From: Alphaproteobacteria bacterium
GTDB taxonomy: Bacteria; Pseudomonadota; Alphaproteobacteria; Caulobacterales; Maricaulaceae
Assembly (NCBI GenBank): GCA_016124675.1
Contig: WGNG01000015.1
Span: 62,001 to 126,000 of the forward strand
DNA: 64,000 nt
Direction of reading: 5' to 3'
A model generated the notes under the pieces. The model was not told the DNA's origin and ran no database searches. It saw nothing but the letters and a program-made list of their open reading frames with translations. This document shows positions 43,369-53,020 of this stretch, piece by piece; within the stretch, counting starts at the first letter, position 1; each line of letters starts with the position of its first letter. The translations under genes were made by a program, and so were the position numbers.

Positions 43369-44421
43369 ATGAGACTGTTCAAGGACAAGGCCGGCAATGT
43401 GGCGGTGACCTTTGCGCTCGCCATGGTGCCGCTGTGCGGTCTGGGCGGGGTGGCTGTGGACACCGCCCAGCTCATGGGCGTGCGCGCCCAGCTTCAGAAC
43501 GAGGCTGATCAGGCGGCGCTGAACGGAGCTGTCGAAGGGCCGGACGGAGATTTCGCCCGCTACCGCACGATCGCCCGGGATCGTATCACCGCGCGCCGCG
43601 CCATCCAGGATCTCGAAGTCACCGGTTCGTGGAGCGGGCCGGACTACACCGTGTCCATCAGCGGCACGATGACCACTGCCCTGGTGCATGTGCTGCCGGG
43701 CCTGAGCGATACGGTCAATATCCGTGCCGAGGCCGTCGCGCGCCTTCACCAGCCGCTTCTGCAGTACGAGCCGCCGCTGATCAGCAGTCTCGATCCCGAG
43801 GCCGGCGACTACAACCGAATCTATGCCTATTGCTTCGATCCCGATCCCATGGCGGACAAGACGCTGGAGGAGCGGCGCACCCAGCGCACCGCGATCCAGG
43901 ACAATGCCGGGACCCGCTATTCCTATACCTGGCCGCGTTGCGAGGAAGGCGAAACGATCAGTTTCGAGCTCTATAACGTGCGCTTCTCACGCACCTCGCC
44001 GAGTCGCTGGGATGACGCGTCCCGGGACCATCAGTCCTGGTGTCACCACCGGCCGGCACCCTGCCGGTTCACGTATCACACCGATACCCAGATGGTGAAT
44101 AATGTCGAGAACCATAGCGGGCTGCAGCTCAATATCCTCGAGACCGTGCTGTGTGACACCATAGAAGACTGCCGCCCGGCCAGTCAGGGCGGGGTGATCC
44201 CCTCAGGCAGGAACCGCACGCCCAACCGGGAGACGCGCGCCTGCGAGCCCGGCAAGTTCATGTATTACGGCTGGGAGGACCGTCCGCCCGGCATGGAGGG
44301 TCCGAGCGGCAACTGGACCCACATCGCGTGGACCGATAACGATTTCGACGACATCCGCGTGATCATGGAATGCCCGGAATATAATGAAGTGGGCGAACGC
44401 TTCGTGCGCCTGATCCGATAG
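43369..44421 (+). CDS. TadE/TadG-like pilus-assembly or secreted protein
   Basis: 350 residues. The N-terminus MRLFKDKAGNVAVTFALAMV with LCGLGGVAVDTAQLMGVRAQLQNEADQAAL is the TadE/TadG-type prepilin-like helix with the family's DxAALAGA-like region. The rest is a cysteine-containing extracytoplasmic domain (nine Cys in about 250 residues) that I do not recognise and which lacks an obvious VWA domain. GGAGGAAC precedes the ATG. No other tad genes are nearby. Confidence 0.8.
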   Translation: MRLFKDKAGNVAVTFALAMVPLCGLGGVAVDTAQLMGVRAQLQNEADQAALNGAVEGPDGDFARYRTIARDRITARRAIQDLEVTGSWSGPDYTVSISGTMTTALVHVLPGLSDTVNIRAEAVARLHQPLLQYEPPLISSLDPEAGDYNRIYAYCFDPDPMADKTLEERRTQRTAIQDNAGTRYSYTWPRCEEGETISFELYNVRFSRTSPSRWDDASRDHQSWCHHRPAPCRFTYHTDTQMVNNVENHSGLQLNILETVLCDTIEDCRPASQGGVIPSGRNRTPNRETRACEPGKFMYYGWEDRPPGMEGPSGNWTHIAWTDNDFDDIRVIMECPEYNEVGERFVRLIR

Positions 44422-44438
44422 GGTCCGCCCCGGAGCGC

Positions 44439-44798
44439 CTACCGCGTGAGCCCGGCGGCCTTGAGCCGCCGGGCATAGTCGTCGAGCCGTGCGGCGGCGC
44501 TCTCGCCCAGCTCGCGCAGATACCGCCAGGAATAAATCCCCGAACTATGCCCGTCATCAAAGGTCAGGCGCACGGCGTAGCGCCCGACCGGCTCGGCTCC
44601 GGTCACCTGCACCCGCGCCTTGCCGGCGACCAGCTTTTTCTGATGGGCGCCATGACCCTGCACCTCGGCGGACGGGCTCTCCACGCGCAACAGTTCAAAC
44701 GGAATGGTCAGCGTCACGCCATCGTCAAACCGGATGTCGAGGGCGCGGGCGCCGGCGCGGAACGTCAGCTTTTCCGGCCAGGGGGCGCTGTTGGCCAT
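44439..44798 (-). CDS. DUF971 protein (gamma-butyrobetaine hydroxylase-like N-terminal domain)
   Basis: 119 residues from the ATG at 44798 (MANSAPWPEKL). VTLTIPFELLRVESPSAEVQGHG and YAVRLTFDDGHSSGIYSWRYL are the DUF971 signature, a small zinc-ribbon-like domain found in Fe-S-related proteins. It is the last gene of a probable operon with the Lon-domain and Trm112-like genes, four bases after the latter. Confidence 0.9.
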   Translation of the reverse strand: MANSAPWPEKLTFRAGARALDIRFDDGVTLTIPFELLRVESPSAEVQGHGAHQKKLVAGKARVQVTGAEPVGRYAVRLTFDDGHSSGIYSWRYLRELGESAAARLDDYARRLKAAGLTR

Positions 44799-44802
44799 GG
44801 GC

Positions 44803-45012
44803 CTAATGGTCCAGTTGGCGGGCTTCCTCGACGAGCATGATCGGCACGCCCTCGCGGATCGGATAGGCAAGCCCGGCCTGGCGCGAAATCAGCTCGCCCG
44901 CCTCGCGGTCGTATTCCAGCGGCCCGCGCGAATGCGGACAGACCAGGATCTCCAGCAGCTTGGGATCAAGGCCGGAATCAGTCGCACGCGGGGCGTCGGG
45001 GGTCTTGCTCAT
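44803..45012 (-). CDS. Trm112-family protein
   Basis: 69 residues from the ATG at 45012. [21 protein letters not shown] and [18 protein letters not shown] are the Trm112/YcaR pattern. Only one cysteine of the zinc site remains (CPHS in place of CPxC), as in many bacterial members. It may partner a methyltransferase. It sits between the Lon-domain gene and the DUF971 gene. Confidence 0.9.
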   Translation of the reverse strand: MSKTPDAPRATDSGLDPKLLEILVCPHSRGPLEYDREAGELISRQAGLAYPIREGVPIMLVEEARQLDH

Positions 45013-45097
45013 GGGCCAGCACATAATCCCGGCGCGGCGCGGCGTAAAGGGTCCGGGCGCCCGGCGGTTGCAGGTGAGGCCGGCGCGGCGCACCGTT

Positions 45098-45733
45098 TCA
45101 GGCCCGCCCGGCCTCGCCGGCCCGCGCCAGCGCATCGCTCATCAGCGCGCACAGCGTGCGGGCGCGTTCCGGCCCGGCATGCGCGGTCAGAAGCGCCTGC
45201 TTGGAGCCCGGCGCCAGCGGCGCAGCCATGGCCACCCGGTCCACAACCGTGTTGACCGGGGCGTTCAGGAGCGAGGCCCAGTCGGCGGACAGGCCGGTCA
45301 GATCGAAATAGGGGCGCATGACGTCGAACAGCCGCTGGCGCAGCCCATCGGCGCTGGGCGCAGGATCGAGGTCGGCCTCGAAGCCGGTATAATCGGCCCG
45401 GGCGACCCGGTAGGGGGTTCGCCTGACCGCTTCCCCGGAAATGGCGAAGCGGCACATTCCCGCCAGGACGATGAGATAGCGGCCATCCTGGGTCTCGCTA
45501 TGGCTGACAATGCGCCCGGCGGTCGCCACCCTCTCCAGCCGCGGCACGTCGCGCGGCCCCTCGCTGCGCGGCTGCACGATGGCGATATGGCCATCGCCCG
45601 CGATCGCGTCGTCGATCATGTTGAGATAGCGCGGCTCGAACACATTCAGCGGCAGGTGCTCGCCCGGCGGCAGGATGCAGCCGCGGATCGGAAACAGCGC
45701 GATCTCCAGGGGCAGGGCGTCGGTCTGGCTCAT
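45098..45733 (-). CDS. LON substrate-binding (PUA-like) domain protein
   Basis: 211 residues from the ATG at 45733 ([16 protein letters not shown]). The N-terminal Lon domain is clear ([24 protein letters not shown]), and no AAA or protease domain follows. Such stand-alone proteins are widespread in alphaproteobacteria before Trm112-DUF971 genes; their function is not established. It is first in the three-gene minus-strand unit. Confidence 0.9.
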   Translation of the reverse strand: MSQTDALPLEIALFPIRGCILPPGEHLPLNVFEPRYLNMIDDAIAGDGHIAIVQPRSEGPRDVPRLERVATAGRIVSHSETQDGRYLIVLAGMCRFAISGEAVRRTPYRVARADYTGFEADLDPAPSADGLRQRLFDVMRPYFDLTGLSADWASLLNAPVNTVVDRVAMAAPLAPGSKQALLTAHAGPERARTLCALMSDALARAGEAGRA

Positions 45734-46065
45734 GGTGGTCCGGGTCCATCTCTTGGCCCCCAAGATGTAGCACGCGGCGTGCGCGAGGCCAGAGGGGGAG
45801 GCGTGGCGCGCCGGTCACACGGGCGCCTGCGCGCCGCAGCGGCGGGCAATAAGCGCTGGCCGTGCCGGACGGCTTCGTTCATACCAGCCGGCATCGGGCG
45901 GGATCAGCCCTGTGTGCGGAGGCTTGGTCGACCCATGCTGCGAACGGTCTGATTGACACAGGCGGCCCGGCCTGACGGCCAGACCAGATGCGCCGGCCCG
46001 CAGCCCGCCTCACCCACGATCAGCCGCGTCCGCCTTCTGGACGCACCCAGACCGGAATGCTTGTC
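45734..46065. other. Intergenic region without recognisable features
   Basis: 332 bases between divergent genes. It must carry the promoters for the Lon-domain operon and the ABC transporter, but I see no clear -35/-10 pair, repeat or RNA gene in it. Confidence 0.5.
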
Positions 46066-47856
46066 ATGACTGATCTTGACGCGGACGCGCCCGAACGCGG
46101 CGCCGGCGCTCTGTCCAACCTGTCCGTCATCGCCTTTGTCTGGCGCCAGTGGATGCGCAAGCCGCGCCTCTATGGCGCCTATGTCGCCTTCATGGCGCTG
46201 GGGACCATCGCCGATGTGTTCGTGCCCGTGGCGGCCGGGCGCCTCATCGACTCCATCAGCGGCGCGTCCGCCGACCCGTCCGCCGGTGCGCACTGGATGG
46301 CGCTTGCCCTGTTTCTGGGCCTGGCGGCCGGGGTGAACATCGCGCGCCAGATCGGCGTGCGCATTGAAATCATCGCCACCAGCGCGGTGATGGCCGACAT
46401 GACGGTCGAGGCGTTTGACCGGGTGCAGCAATTCTCCGCCGACTGGCACGCCAACGCCTTCGCCGGGGCGCTGGTGCGCAAGATCACCCGCTCCATGCGC
46501 GCGCTGGAAGAGATCACCATGTATCTGTGGGCGGGCCTGTTGCCGGGCCTCGGCGTGACCTACGGGCTGGGTGTCTACATGCTGCTCCACTGGCCGCTGG
46601 CGGGGATCTATGTGCTTGTGGTCAATACGCTTTTCATCATCCTGACGCTGCTGATGATGGAGCGCTATGTGCGTCCGCAAAACCTCGTCTCCAACGCGCG
46701 GGACGCCGATCTCGGGGGCGCGGTCGCCGATGCGCTGACCTCCATCACCACGGTGAAGGGTTTCGGCGCCGAAGCGCGCGAGACGGGGCGCTTCGCGCGC
46801 GCGGCAGGCGACTGGCGCCGGGAAATCCGCACCACCTGGTTCCGCTTCGTCAACACCTGGGCGGTGCAGATCGTTCTGGTCCTGGCCCTGCAGGCGGGGC
46901 TCGCCGGGCTGCTGCTCTCGCAATGGCAGGCAGGCGATGCCAGCGCGGGCGATGTCGTGTTCGCCCTCACCGCGTTTCTGGTCATGGCCGGCTATATGCG
47001 CCGGTTCGGCGAAGAGGTGCAGAGCCTGCAAAAGGGCCTGGACGATTTGCAGGATGTGGCGGGCTTCATGGCGCAACCGCTCCAGATCGCCGACGCGCCC
47101 GGCGCGCCCGATTTCAGGCCGGGCGCCGGGGTGATCGAGTTTGACCAGGTCCGCTTCACCTATGGCGGGCAGGACCAGCCTCTCTATGAAGACTTCACCC
47201 TCACCATCCGGGCGGGGGAGCGGATCGCGCTGGTGGGGCCGACCGGGTCGGGCAAGTCCACCTTCGTGAAGCTGATCCAGCGCCTGCATGACGTGGAGCG
47301 CGGCGCGATCCGGATCGACGGGCAGGACGTGCGCTCGGTGACGCAGGCGAGCCTGCGCCGCGCCATCGCCGTCGTGCCCCAGGACCCCGCGCTGTTTCAC
47401 CGGACCCTGGCGGAAAACATCGCCTATGGCAGCCCCGGCGCCAGCCGCGAGGCGATCATCGCGGCGGCCCGCCGCGCGCGCGCCCACGCCTTCATCGAGG
47501 CCCTGCCCCAGGGCTATGGCACGCTGGTGGGCGAGCGCGGCGTCAAGCTGTCGGGCGGCGAGCGCCAGCGCGTGGCCATCGCCCGGGCCATCCTCGCTGA
47601 TGCGCCGATCCTGGTGTTCGACGAAGCCACCAGCTCGCTGGACAATGAGACCGAGCGCGACATCCAGGCCGCGCTGGCCGAGGTGACACAGGGCAAGACC
47701 GCCATCGTCATCGCCCACCGCCTGTCCACCATCCGCGACGCGGACCGGATCCTGGTGTTCGACGGCGGCTCCATTGTCGAGCAGGGCACGCACGCCGAGC
47801 TCAGCGCCCTGCCGGGCGGCGCCTACAGGCGGCTGGCGCAGCTGGCGCAGACCTGA
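46066..47856 (+). CDS. ABC transporter, fused permease and ATPase (exporter type)
   Basis: 596 residues from the ATG at 46066; an ATG three codons upstream is possible. A six-helix ABC exporter membrane domain comes first, then an ATPase with Walker A GPTGSGKST, Q-loop VPQDPALFH, signature KLSGGERQ, Walker B ILVFDEATSSLD and the H-loop AHRLST. It works as a dimer in the inner membrane; the substrate (lipid or drug) is unknown. Its stop lies ten bases from the convergent SSF transporter stop. Confidence 0.95.
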   Translation: MTDLDADAPERGAGALSNLSVIAFVWRQWMRKPRLYGAYVAFMALGTIADVFVPVAAGRLIDSISGASADPSAGAHWMALALFLGLAAGVNIARQIGVRIEIIATSAVMADMTVEAFDRVQQFSADWHANAFAGALVRKITRSMRALEEITMYLWAGLLPGLGVTYGLGVYMLLHWPLAGIYVLVVNTLFIILTLLMMERYVRPQNLVSNARDADLGGAVADALTSITTVKGFGAEARETGRFARAAGDWRREIRTTWFRFVNTWAVQIVLVLALQAGLAGLLLSQWQAGDASAGDVVFALTAFLVMAGYMRRFGEEVQSLQKGLDDLQDVAGFMAQPLQIADAPGAPDFRPGAGVIEFDQVRFTYGGQDQPLYEDFTLTIRAGERIALVGPTGSGKSTFVKLIQRLHDVERGAIRIDGQDVRSVTQASLRRAIAVVPQDPALFHRTLAENIAYGSPGASREAIIAAARRARAHAFIEALPQGYGTLVGERGVKLSGGERQRVAIARAILADAPILVFDEATSSLDNETERDIQAALAEVTQGKTAIVIAHRLSTIRDADRILVFDGGSIVEQGTHAELSALPGGAYRRLAQLAQT

Positions 47857-47866
47857 GGCGCGAGGC

Positions 47867-49279
47867 TCAGACGGTGCGGCGGCGCGCGGCGAACAGCATC
47901 ACCAGCGGCGGGATCCACGGAACCAGGCGCTCATACAGCCCGCCCGGCCCCTGGCCGGTCTGGTTGAAGAAGACTGTCAGCGCGAAGCCCGCCAGCATGG
48001 CCGCGATCACCGCCGCCGCACCGGGGCGCCATTGGAGCACGCGCGCCAGAAGGATCGGGCCGAACGCCGCGCCCAGCGCATTCCAGGCAAACAGCACGCG
48101 GCTGAAAATGTCCGACGGTGCAGCGAGCGTGAGCGCCACCGCCGCCGCGCACAGCGCCGCCATGACGACGCGCGCGATGAGCACTTCACGGCCTGGAAAG
48201 ACACGCGCCACGCGGGCGTCATGGGAGATGGCGGCGGCCGAGCTGAGCAGCACTGAGTCCACCGTGCTCATCACTGCCGACAAGAGCGCAGCCAGCACCA
48301 CGCCCGCCATGACGGGGGGAAACAGCGCCGAGACCGAGGCGAACAGCACCTGCTCATGCTGGCCCGCCCCCAGCCCCAGCGCCAGCGTGCGTCCCGCCAG
48401 GCCCAGCACCGCCATGCCGACGAACACCATGACCGCCCAGCTGATCGAAATGACGAAGGCGCGCCGCCGGGCGAGATCGTCCTTCACCCCCATCACACGC
48501 GCAGCCAGCTGCGGCTGGCCCGCCGTGCCGAGACCAATGCTGGACAGGCCCAGCACGAAGCCTGCGGCCAGCATCCCCGACCGTCCGCCGAACGTGTCGA
48601 GATGGCCGGGATGATCCGCCGCCAGCGCCGCCAGCACCGCCTCGGGTCCGCCGGCGGCAATGACGGCGGCCACGGGCGCGACGACGGCGATGAACGCCAT
48701 CGCCATGCCTTGCAGCATGTCCGTGACCGAAATCGCCCAGAAACCGCCGAGCAGCGAGTAGATCAGCACCACCCCCGTGCCCAGCAGCACCGATTCAGCC
48801 ACGCCCAGTCCGAAATAGCTCTGCATCGCCGTACCGGCCGCCTGCAGCTGGGCGGCGACGTAGAAGATGAAGCAGAACACCACCAGGGCGGCCGAGATGA
48901 GCCCGATCAGGCGCTTGCCGGCGGCGCCCGCGTCGCCGGAGAGATAATCGGCCAGCGTGATGTGACCGCGCTCGGCCGCCTCGCGGCGCATGGCGCGCCC
49001 CATCACGATCCACAACAGGGCATAGCCGCCCCAGATTCCCGGCAGCATCCACAGCGCGCTCACGCCCACCAGAAACACGAAGCCGGAAAACCCCAGCAGC
49101 ACCCAGGCCGAGGAGGACGTCGCGGCATAGGACAGGCCCGCCACCCACGGCCCCAGCGTGCGCCCGCCGATCAGATAATCAGCCTCCGTGCCCGTGCGCC
49201 GGCTCGCCCAGATCCCGATGGCGATCAGCAGGCCCTTGTAGACGATGAGGGTCGTCAGAATGATGGCGGCGTTGGACAC
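47867..49279 (-). CDS. Sodium:solute symporter (SSF, PutP-like)
   Basis: 470 residues with about thirteen helices. YLIGGRTLGPWVAGLSYAATSSSAWVLLG and the SSF signature region GLSSIGLGTAGQPQLAARVM are close to proline permease PutP, as is VVLAALLSAVMSTVDSVLLSSAA near the sodium site. It probably imports proline or a similar solute with sodium. The start is GTG at 49279 with GGGGAGGG upstream. Confidence 0.92.
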   Translation of the reverse strand: MSNAAIILTTLIVYKGLLIAIGIWASRRTGTEADYLIGGRTLGPWVAGLSYAATSSSAWVLLGFSGFVFLVGVSALWMLPGIWGGYALLWIVMGRAMRREAAERGHITLADYLSGDAGAAGKRLIGLISAALVVFCFIFYVAAQLQAAGTAMQSYFGLGVAESVLLGTGVVLIYSLLGGFWAISVTDMLQGMAMAFIAVVAPVAAVIAAGGPEAVLAALAADHPGHLDTFGGRSGMLAAGFVLGLSSIGLGTAGQPQLAARVMGVKDDLARRRAFVISISWAVMVFVGMAVLGLAGRTLALGLGAGQHEQVLFASVSALFPPVMAGVVLAALLSAVMSTVDSVLLSSAAAISHDARVARVFPGREVLIARVVMAALCAAAVALTLAAPSDIFSRVLFAWNALGAAFGPILLARVLQWRPGAAAVIAAMLAGFALTVFFNQTGQGPGGLYERLVPWIPPLVMLFAARRRTV

Positions 49280-49430
49280 GGGTCAGCCCTCCCCTTCGCG
49301 TGCCGCCACTAAGCCCTTGCCGAGCCCCGGCTGGCAAGGTTCGCCACGCCGCTTGCGCAGACGCGCGGGCTGATCCTAGAACCGGACTTCACCGCCCGGG
49401 GCTCAGGCGGCGCGCGGGGAGGCGAGGTTC

Positions 49431-50402
49431 ATGACAGATCAAACCGCCCGGCCCGGCGCCGCCTTCACCGGCGTGCTGGTGCTGGCGGCTGCGGCCTGCA
49501 TCATCGGTTTTGCAGCGATCCTGGTGAAACTGTCCGAGCTTGGCCCCCAGGCTGTCGCCTTCTGGCGGCTCGCCTTCGCCATTCCGGTGCTGGGCGTCTG
49601 GCTGCTGATCGAGCGCCGGCGCGACCGCGCGGACGTCTCCGCTCTCGACGCGCCCGCACGGCGCTGGCGCATCCTCGCGCTGGCGGGCGTGTTCTTTGCC
49701 GGCGATCTCGCCTTCTGGCATGCCGGCATCAAGATCACCACCGCCGCCAACGCCACGCTGCTGGCCAACCTCACGCCGATCCTGGTCGCGCTGGCGGCCT
49801 GGGCCCTGTTCAGGGAGCGCATCACGGCGCGCTTCCTGCTGGCGGCGGGCGTGGCGCTCACCGGCGCGGCGCTGCTGTCAGCGGCCAATGTCCGCTTTGC
49901 GCCCGAGCGGCTGACCGGCGATATCCTCTCGGCGCTGACAGCGTTCTGGTATGCCGCCTATCTGCTGGCGGTGCGCGCCGCGCGCGTGCAGGGCGCCGGG
50001 ACCGCCAGCGTGATGTTCTGGTCAACCCTCACCGCCGCGCCCCTCTCGCTCGCCATCGCGCTATTGGCCGGAGAGCGTCTCTTCCCGGAGACGCTGGCGG
50101 GCTGGGCGCCGCTGATCGCGCTGGGCGTGGTGGTGCATGCGCTGGGCCAGGGCGGCATCGCCTTCGGCCTTGGCCGCACGCCCGCAGCGCTCGCCTCCCT
50201 CATCATCCTGGTGCAGCCCGTCGTGGCCGCCGCCGCAGGCTGGGTGCTGTTCGGCGAGGCGTTCGTCGCCCTGCAATGGTTCGGCGCCGGACTGGTGCTG
50301 GCGGGCATTTACCTCGCCCAGCGCACCGGGCCGCGCCTCGCTGCCCCGCGCCCGGTCAGGCGGCGCCGGGACGCGCCGCCATCCCCTGGACCAGAAGCGT
50401 AA
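49431..50402 (+). CDS. EamA/DMT-family transporter
   Basis: 323 residues with ten hydrophobic helices in two EamA repeats (WRLAFAIPVLGVWLL, ANATLLANLTPILVAL; SLIILVQPVVAAAAGWVLFGE). Exporter of metabolites or amino acids by family; the substrate is unknown. GGGGAGGCGAGG precedes the ATG. The last 47 bases overlap the 3' end of the convergent TetR gene, which may control it. Confidence 0.92.
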   Translation: MTDQTARPGAAFTGVLVLAAAACIIGFAAILVKLSELGPQAVAFWRLAFAIPVLGVWLLIERRRDRADVSALDAPARRWRILALAGVFFAGDLAFWHAGIKITTAANATLLANLTPILVALAAWALFRERITARFLLAAGVALTGAALLSAANVRFAPERLTGDILSALTAFWYAAYLLAVRAARVQGAGTASVMFWSTLTAAPLSLAIALLAGERLFPETLAGWAPLIALGVVVHALGQGGIAFGLGRTPAALASLIILVQPVVAAAAGWVLFGEAFVALQWFGAGLVLAGIYLAQRTGPRLAAPRPVRRRRDAPPSPGPEA

Positions 50403-50988
50403 GGCGGGCGGTCAGGGCGGCATGCGGGTCCCGGGCGCCCGCACGGCAGCTTTCGCGCAGGGATCCCATGAACACATCCATGATCGCGCCAAAGGCGGCG
50501 CCCTGGTCGAGATCGGCGCGCCAATCGCCCGAGGCCACCCCGTCAGCCAGCACCCGGCGGACCGGCTCCCAGGCGAAGCCCATCGAATCAAACGCACGCT
50601 GAAAACCGTCCTCGCGCACCAGCCAGCTGTGCCCGATCGCGGCGGAGACCAGTTCAATCTGGCGCAAATGCGCATCCAGCATAAGCTGCAACAGGGCTGA
50701 CAGGCGCGCCCCGGCGTGCCCTGACAGGGCCGATTCCAGATGGCCCAGCGTTTCGGCGACGCTCTCATAATGCCCGCGCAGGATGGCCATCAGCAGCGCC
50801 GCCTTGGATGGTTCGGCGTTCAGCACCGTACCCGCCGACACGCCGGCGCGGTCTGCGATCATCTTGATGGTCGCGCCCTCATAGCCTTCAGCCAGGAAGA
50901 CCTGGCGCGCGGCGTCAAGCACCAGCGCCCGGGTCGCCTCGCGCCGGTCATCCCGGCGCGTGCTGCGCCTGCCCGCACTGTCCTGCAT
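50356..50988 (-). CDS. TetR-family transcriptional regulator
   Basis: 210 residues from the ATG at 50988 (MQDSAGRRSTRRDD). The N-terminal helix-turn-helix is typical (ARQVFLAEGYEGATIKMIADRAGVSAGTVLNAEPSKAALL), and a helical ligand domain follows. The ligand is unknown. It converges on and overlaps the EamA transporter gene. Confidence 0.92.
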   Translation of the reverse strand: MQDSAGRRSTRRDDRREATRALVLDAARQVFLAEGYEGATIKMIADRAGVSAGTVLNAEPSKAALLMAILRGHYESVAETLGHLESALSGHAGARLSALLQLMLDAHLRQIELVSAAIGHSWLVREDGFQRAFDSMGFAWEPVRRVLADGVASGDWRADLDQGAAFGAIMDVFMGSLRESCRAGARDPHAALTARLTLLVQGMAARPGAA

Positions 50989-51168
50989 CGTATCCGTCCA
51001 CCCCTGCCCTGTGTATGCGTGCATCCCCCCGGCTGCATTGCGCGCGGCTCATATACACCTTTGCGATGCATAGCAAGCGCTTGTCTCGAGCCTCGCAGCC
51101 TGCCCGCGCTGCGGCCGGCCCTGGGCGCGCGATTGCCAGGCCTGCCCGGGCGCCCTATCTGCACGCGT

Positions 51169-51375
51169 ATGACAACGGTCCTCGACATCATCGTCTATGG
51201 CGCCATGGCGGCGGTGGCGGTCATTCTCGCCGCCGGGATTTACGCGCTGTTCCGCGGCGGCGATTTTGGCCGTTCCTGGTCAAACAGGCTGATGCGGGCG
51301 CGGGTGCTCGTGCAATTCATCGCCATTCTGGCCGTGCTGGGCGCGGTCTGGGCCAAGCAGCAGTTCGGCGGCTAG
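51169..51375 (+). CDS. Small twin-helix membrane protein (HIG1-like)
   Basis: 68 residues: two hydrophobic helices (IIVYGAMAAVAVILAAGIYAL, VLVQFIAILAVLGAVWA) joined by the polar loop FRGGDFGRSWSNRLMRARV, the layout of the bacterial HIG1/twin-transmembrane family. It starts at the ATG at 51169; the ORF track frame begins far upstream. Such proteins often precede the PduO-type adenosyltransferase in alphaproteobacteria, as here (30 bases). Confidence 0.82.
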   Translation: MTTVLDIIVYGAMAAVAVILAAGIYALFRGGDFGRSWSNRLMRARVLVQFIAILAVLGAVWAKQQFGG

Positions 51376-51405
51376 TCGCGCCCGGGCCAAGCGAAGGAGC
51401 CTGCC

Positions 51406-51981
51406 ATGGTGCAGCTGAACCGAATTTACACCCGCACGGGCGATCAGGGCCGCACGCGGCTTGGCGACATGACCGAGACCGACAAGCATGATCCGCGTGT
51501 GGAGGCGTACGGAACCGTGGACGAGGCCAACGCGGCCATCGGCCTGGCGGTCGTGGCGCTGGATCGGGACGATCCGCTGCATGCAGAGCTGACGCGGATC
51601 CAGAACGATCTGTTCGATCTGGGCGCCGATCTGTGCGTGCCTGAGAGCGAGGCGCCGCGCAGCTGGACGCCGCTGCGCATGAAGCCTGAACAGACCGTGC
51701 GGCTTGAGACGCTCATCGATACGCTCAACGCCCGGCTCAATCCGCTCGACAGCTTCATCCTGCCCGGCGGCGGCGAGGCGTCCGCGCGCCTGCACCTGGC
51801 CCGAACCATCACCCGGCGCGCCGAGCGCTGCGTGACCGCCCTGATGGCGGCGGGCGGAAATGTCAGCCCGGCCGTGATCACCTATCTCAACCGGTTGTCG
51901 GACCTGCTGTTCGTCGCTGCCCGCATTGCCAATGACGAGGGCCGCGCCGATGTGAAATGGGTTCCGGGCAAGGCGCCATAG
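51406..51981 (+). CDS. Cob(I)alamin adenosyltransferase, PduO type
   Basis: 191 residues with the ATP-binding N-terminus RIYTRTGDQGRTRLGD, VEAYGTVDEANAAIGLA, and ITRRAERCVTAL with NRLSDLLFVAAR near the end. It makes adenosylcobalamin from cob(I)alamin and ATP, supplying B12-dependent mutases. AAGGAG lies just before the ATG. It follows the HIG1-like gene and precedes a YceI gene and etfBA. Confidence 0.95.
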   Translation: MVQLNRIYTRTGDQGRTRLGDMTETDKHDPRVEAYGTVDEANAAIGLAVVALDRDDPLHAELTRIQNDLFDLGADLCVPESEAPRSWTPLRMKPEQTVRLETLIDTLNARLNPLDSFILPGGGEASARLHLARTITRRAERCVTALMAAGGNVSPAVITYLNRLSDLLFVAARIANDEGRADVKWVPGKAP

Positions 51982-52130
51982 CCGGCTGCTCCCGGGGTGT
52001 TTCCGCACAGGAAAGACTGGTTTTCGTCCTCCCCCTCTGGCGCCCGCCCCCCTGCGCCCATATGTCATGAGCGTGCGGCGCATGGCCGCATTGGCCCCGT
52101 GTGACCACGGTAGAGCGAAGGGATTTTTCC

Positions 52131-52739
52131 ATGAAGACCGCCTATGCCGCCGCCTCATTGGCCGCCTTCCTCCTCGCCCCGGCCCTGTCCGCCGAGGCGT
52201 TCGCCGAACCCCAGGAATATGCGTTCGACAAGAGCCACACTACGATCCGGGCGACCTGGGATCATCTGGGCCTGTCGCGCCAGTCGCTCCATTTCACCGA
52301 TTATAACGGTGTACTGATCCTCGATTTCGAAGCGCCGGAAAACTCCACCGTCGACGTGACCTTCAATCTGGATGGCGGCTTCTGGGTGGGCGCCGACCAG
52401 GACCGCTTCGTCAATCACCTCAACTCGCCGGACCTGTTCAACATCGCCGAGCACGCCACGGCGCGCTTCGTCGCCACCGGGTTTGAAACCGAGGACGGCG
52501 TCACCGGCGTGATGACCGGCGATCTGACCCTTCTGGGCCAGACCGGGCCGGTCACCCTGGACGTCACGCTGAACCAGCGCGGCCCGCACCCGTTCCGTGG
52601 CCATGAAGTGGCGGGGTTCTCCGCCTCCGGCGTCATCCAGCGCTCCGAATGGGGCATGGGATTTGGCGTGCCCAATATCTCCAATGCGATCACCATCGAG
52701 ATCGAGACCGAGCTGGCCCTCGTCACCGGCGAGGAATAG
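52131..52739 (+). CDS. YceI-family periplasmic lipid-binding-like protein
   Basis: 202 residues from the ATG at 52131. A signal peptide ends at about ALSAEAFA, then the YceI barrel: YAFDKSHTTIRATWDHLGLSR, FEAPENSTVDVTF, FNIAEHATARFVATG and GDLTLLGQTGPVTLDVTLN. YceI proteins bind isoprenoid or amide lipids in the periplasm. It interrupts the usual adenosyltransferase-etfBA neighbourhood. Confidence 0.93.
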   Translation: MKTAYAAASLAAFLLAPALSAEAFAEPQEYAFDKSHTTIRATWDHLGLSRQSLHFTDYNGVLILDFEAPENSTVDVTFNLDGGFWVGADQDRFVNHLNSPDLFNIAEHATARFVATGFETEDGVTGVMTGDLTLLGQTGPVTLDVTLNQRGPHPFRGHEVAGFSASGVIQRSEWGMGFGVPNISNAITIEIETELALVTGEE

Positions 52740-53020
52740 CCCCTCTCCAACCGACCCTTGAGCCTGCCCCTCCCCGAGGCAGCGCCCATTCCTGCCGGCC
52801 GGCGCTCGCCTGAGCGCCGGCCGTTTGCGTCTTGCGCCGGGATCATCCGGAGTTCCGCAATGGCGCGGACTATTTGTCCGGACATTTATGCAGCGTGCGT
52901 TGACATCCAAGGGTGGCGAGGGCAGGTTCCGCGCCTAGATTCCAGCGCTGAGAGCGGCGCAGAGCGCAGCCGCCAGCTCAGCGATCCAGACGTTCAACCA
53001 GGAAAACACCGGAGCCGTTG

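Noticed and set aside
45904-47793. 629-residue minus-strand ORF over the ABC transporter
   Set aside because: Antisense to a gene with all ABC motifs; no recognisable motifs of its own.
52900-52905. TTGACA upstream of etfB as a -35 element
   Set aside because: No -10-like hexamer at 16-18 bases; the nearest TAGATT is 30 bases away.
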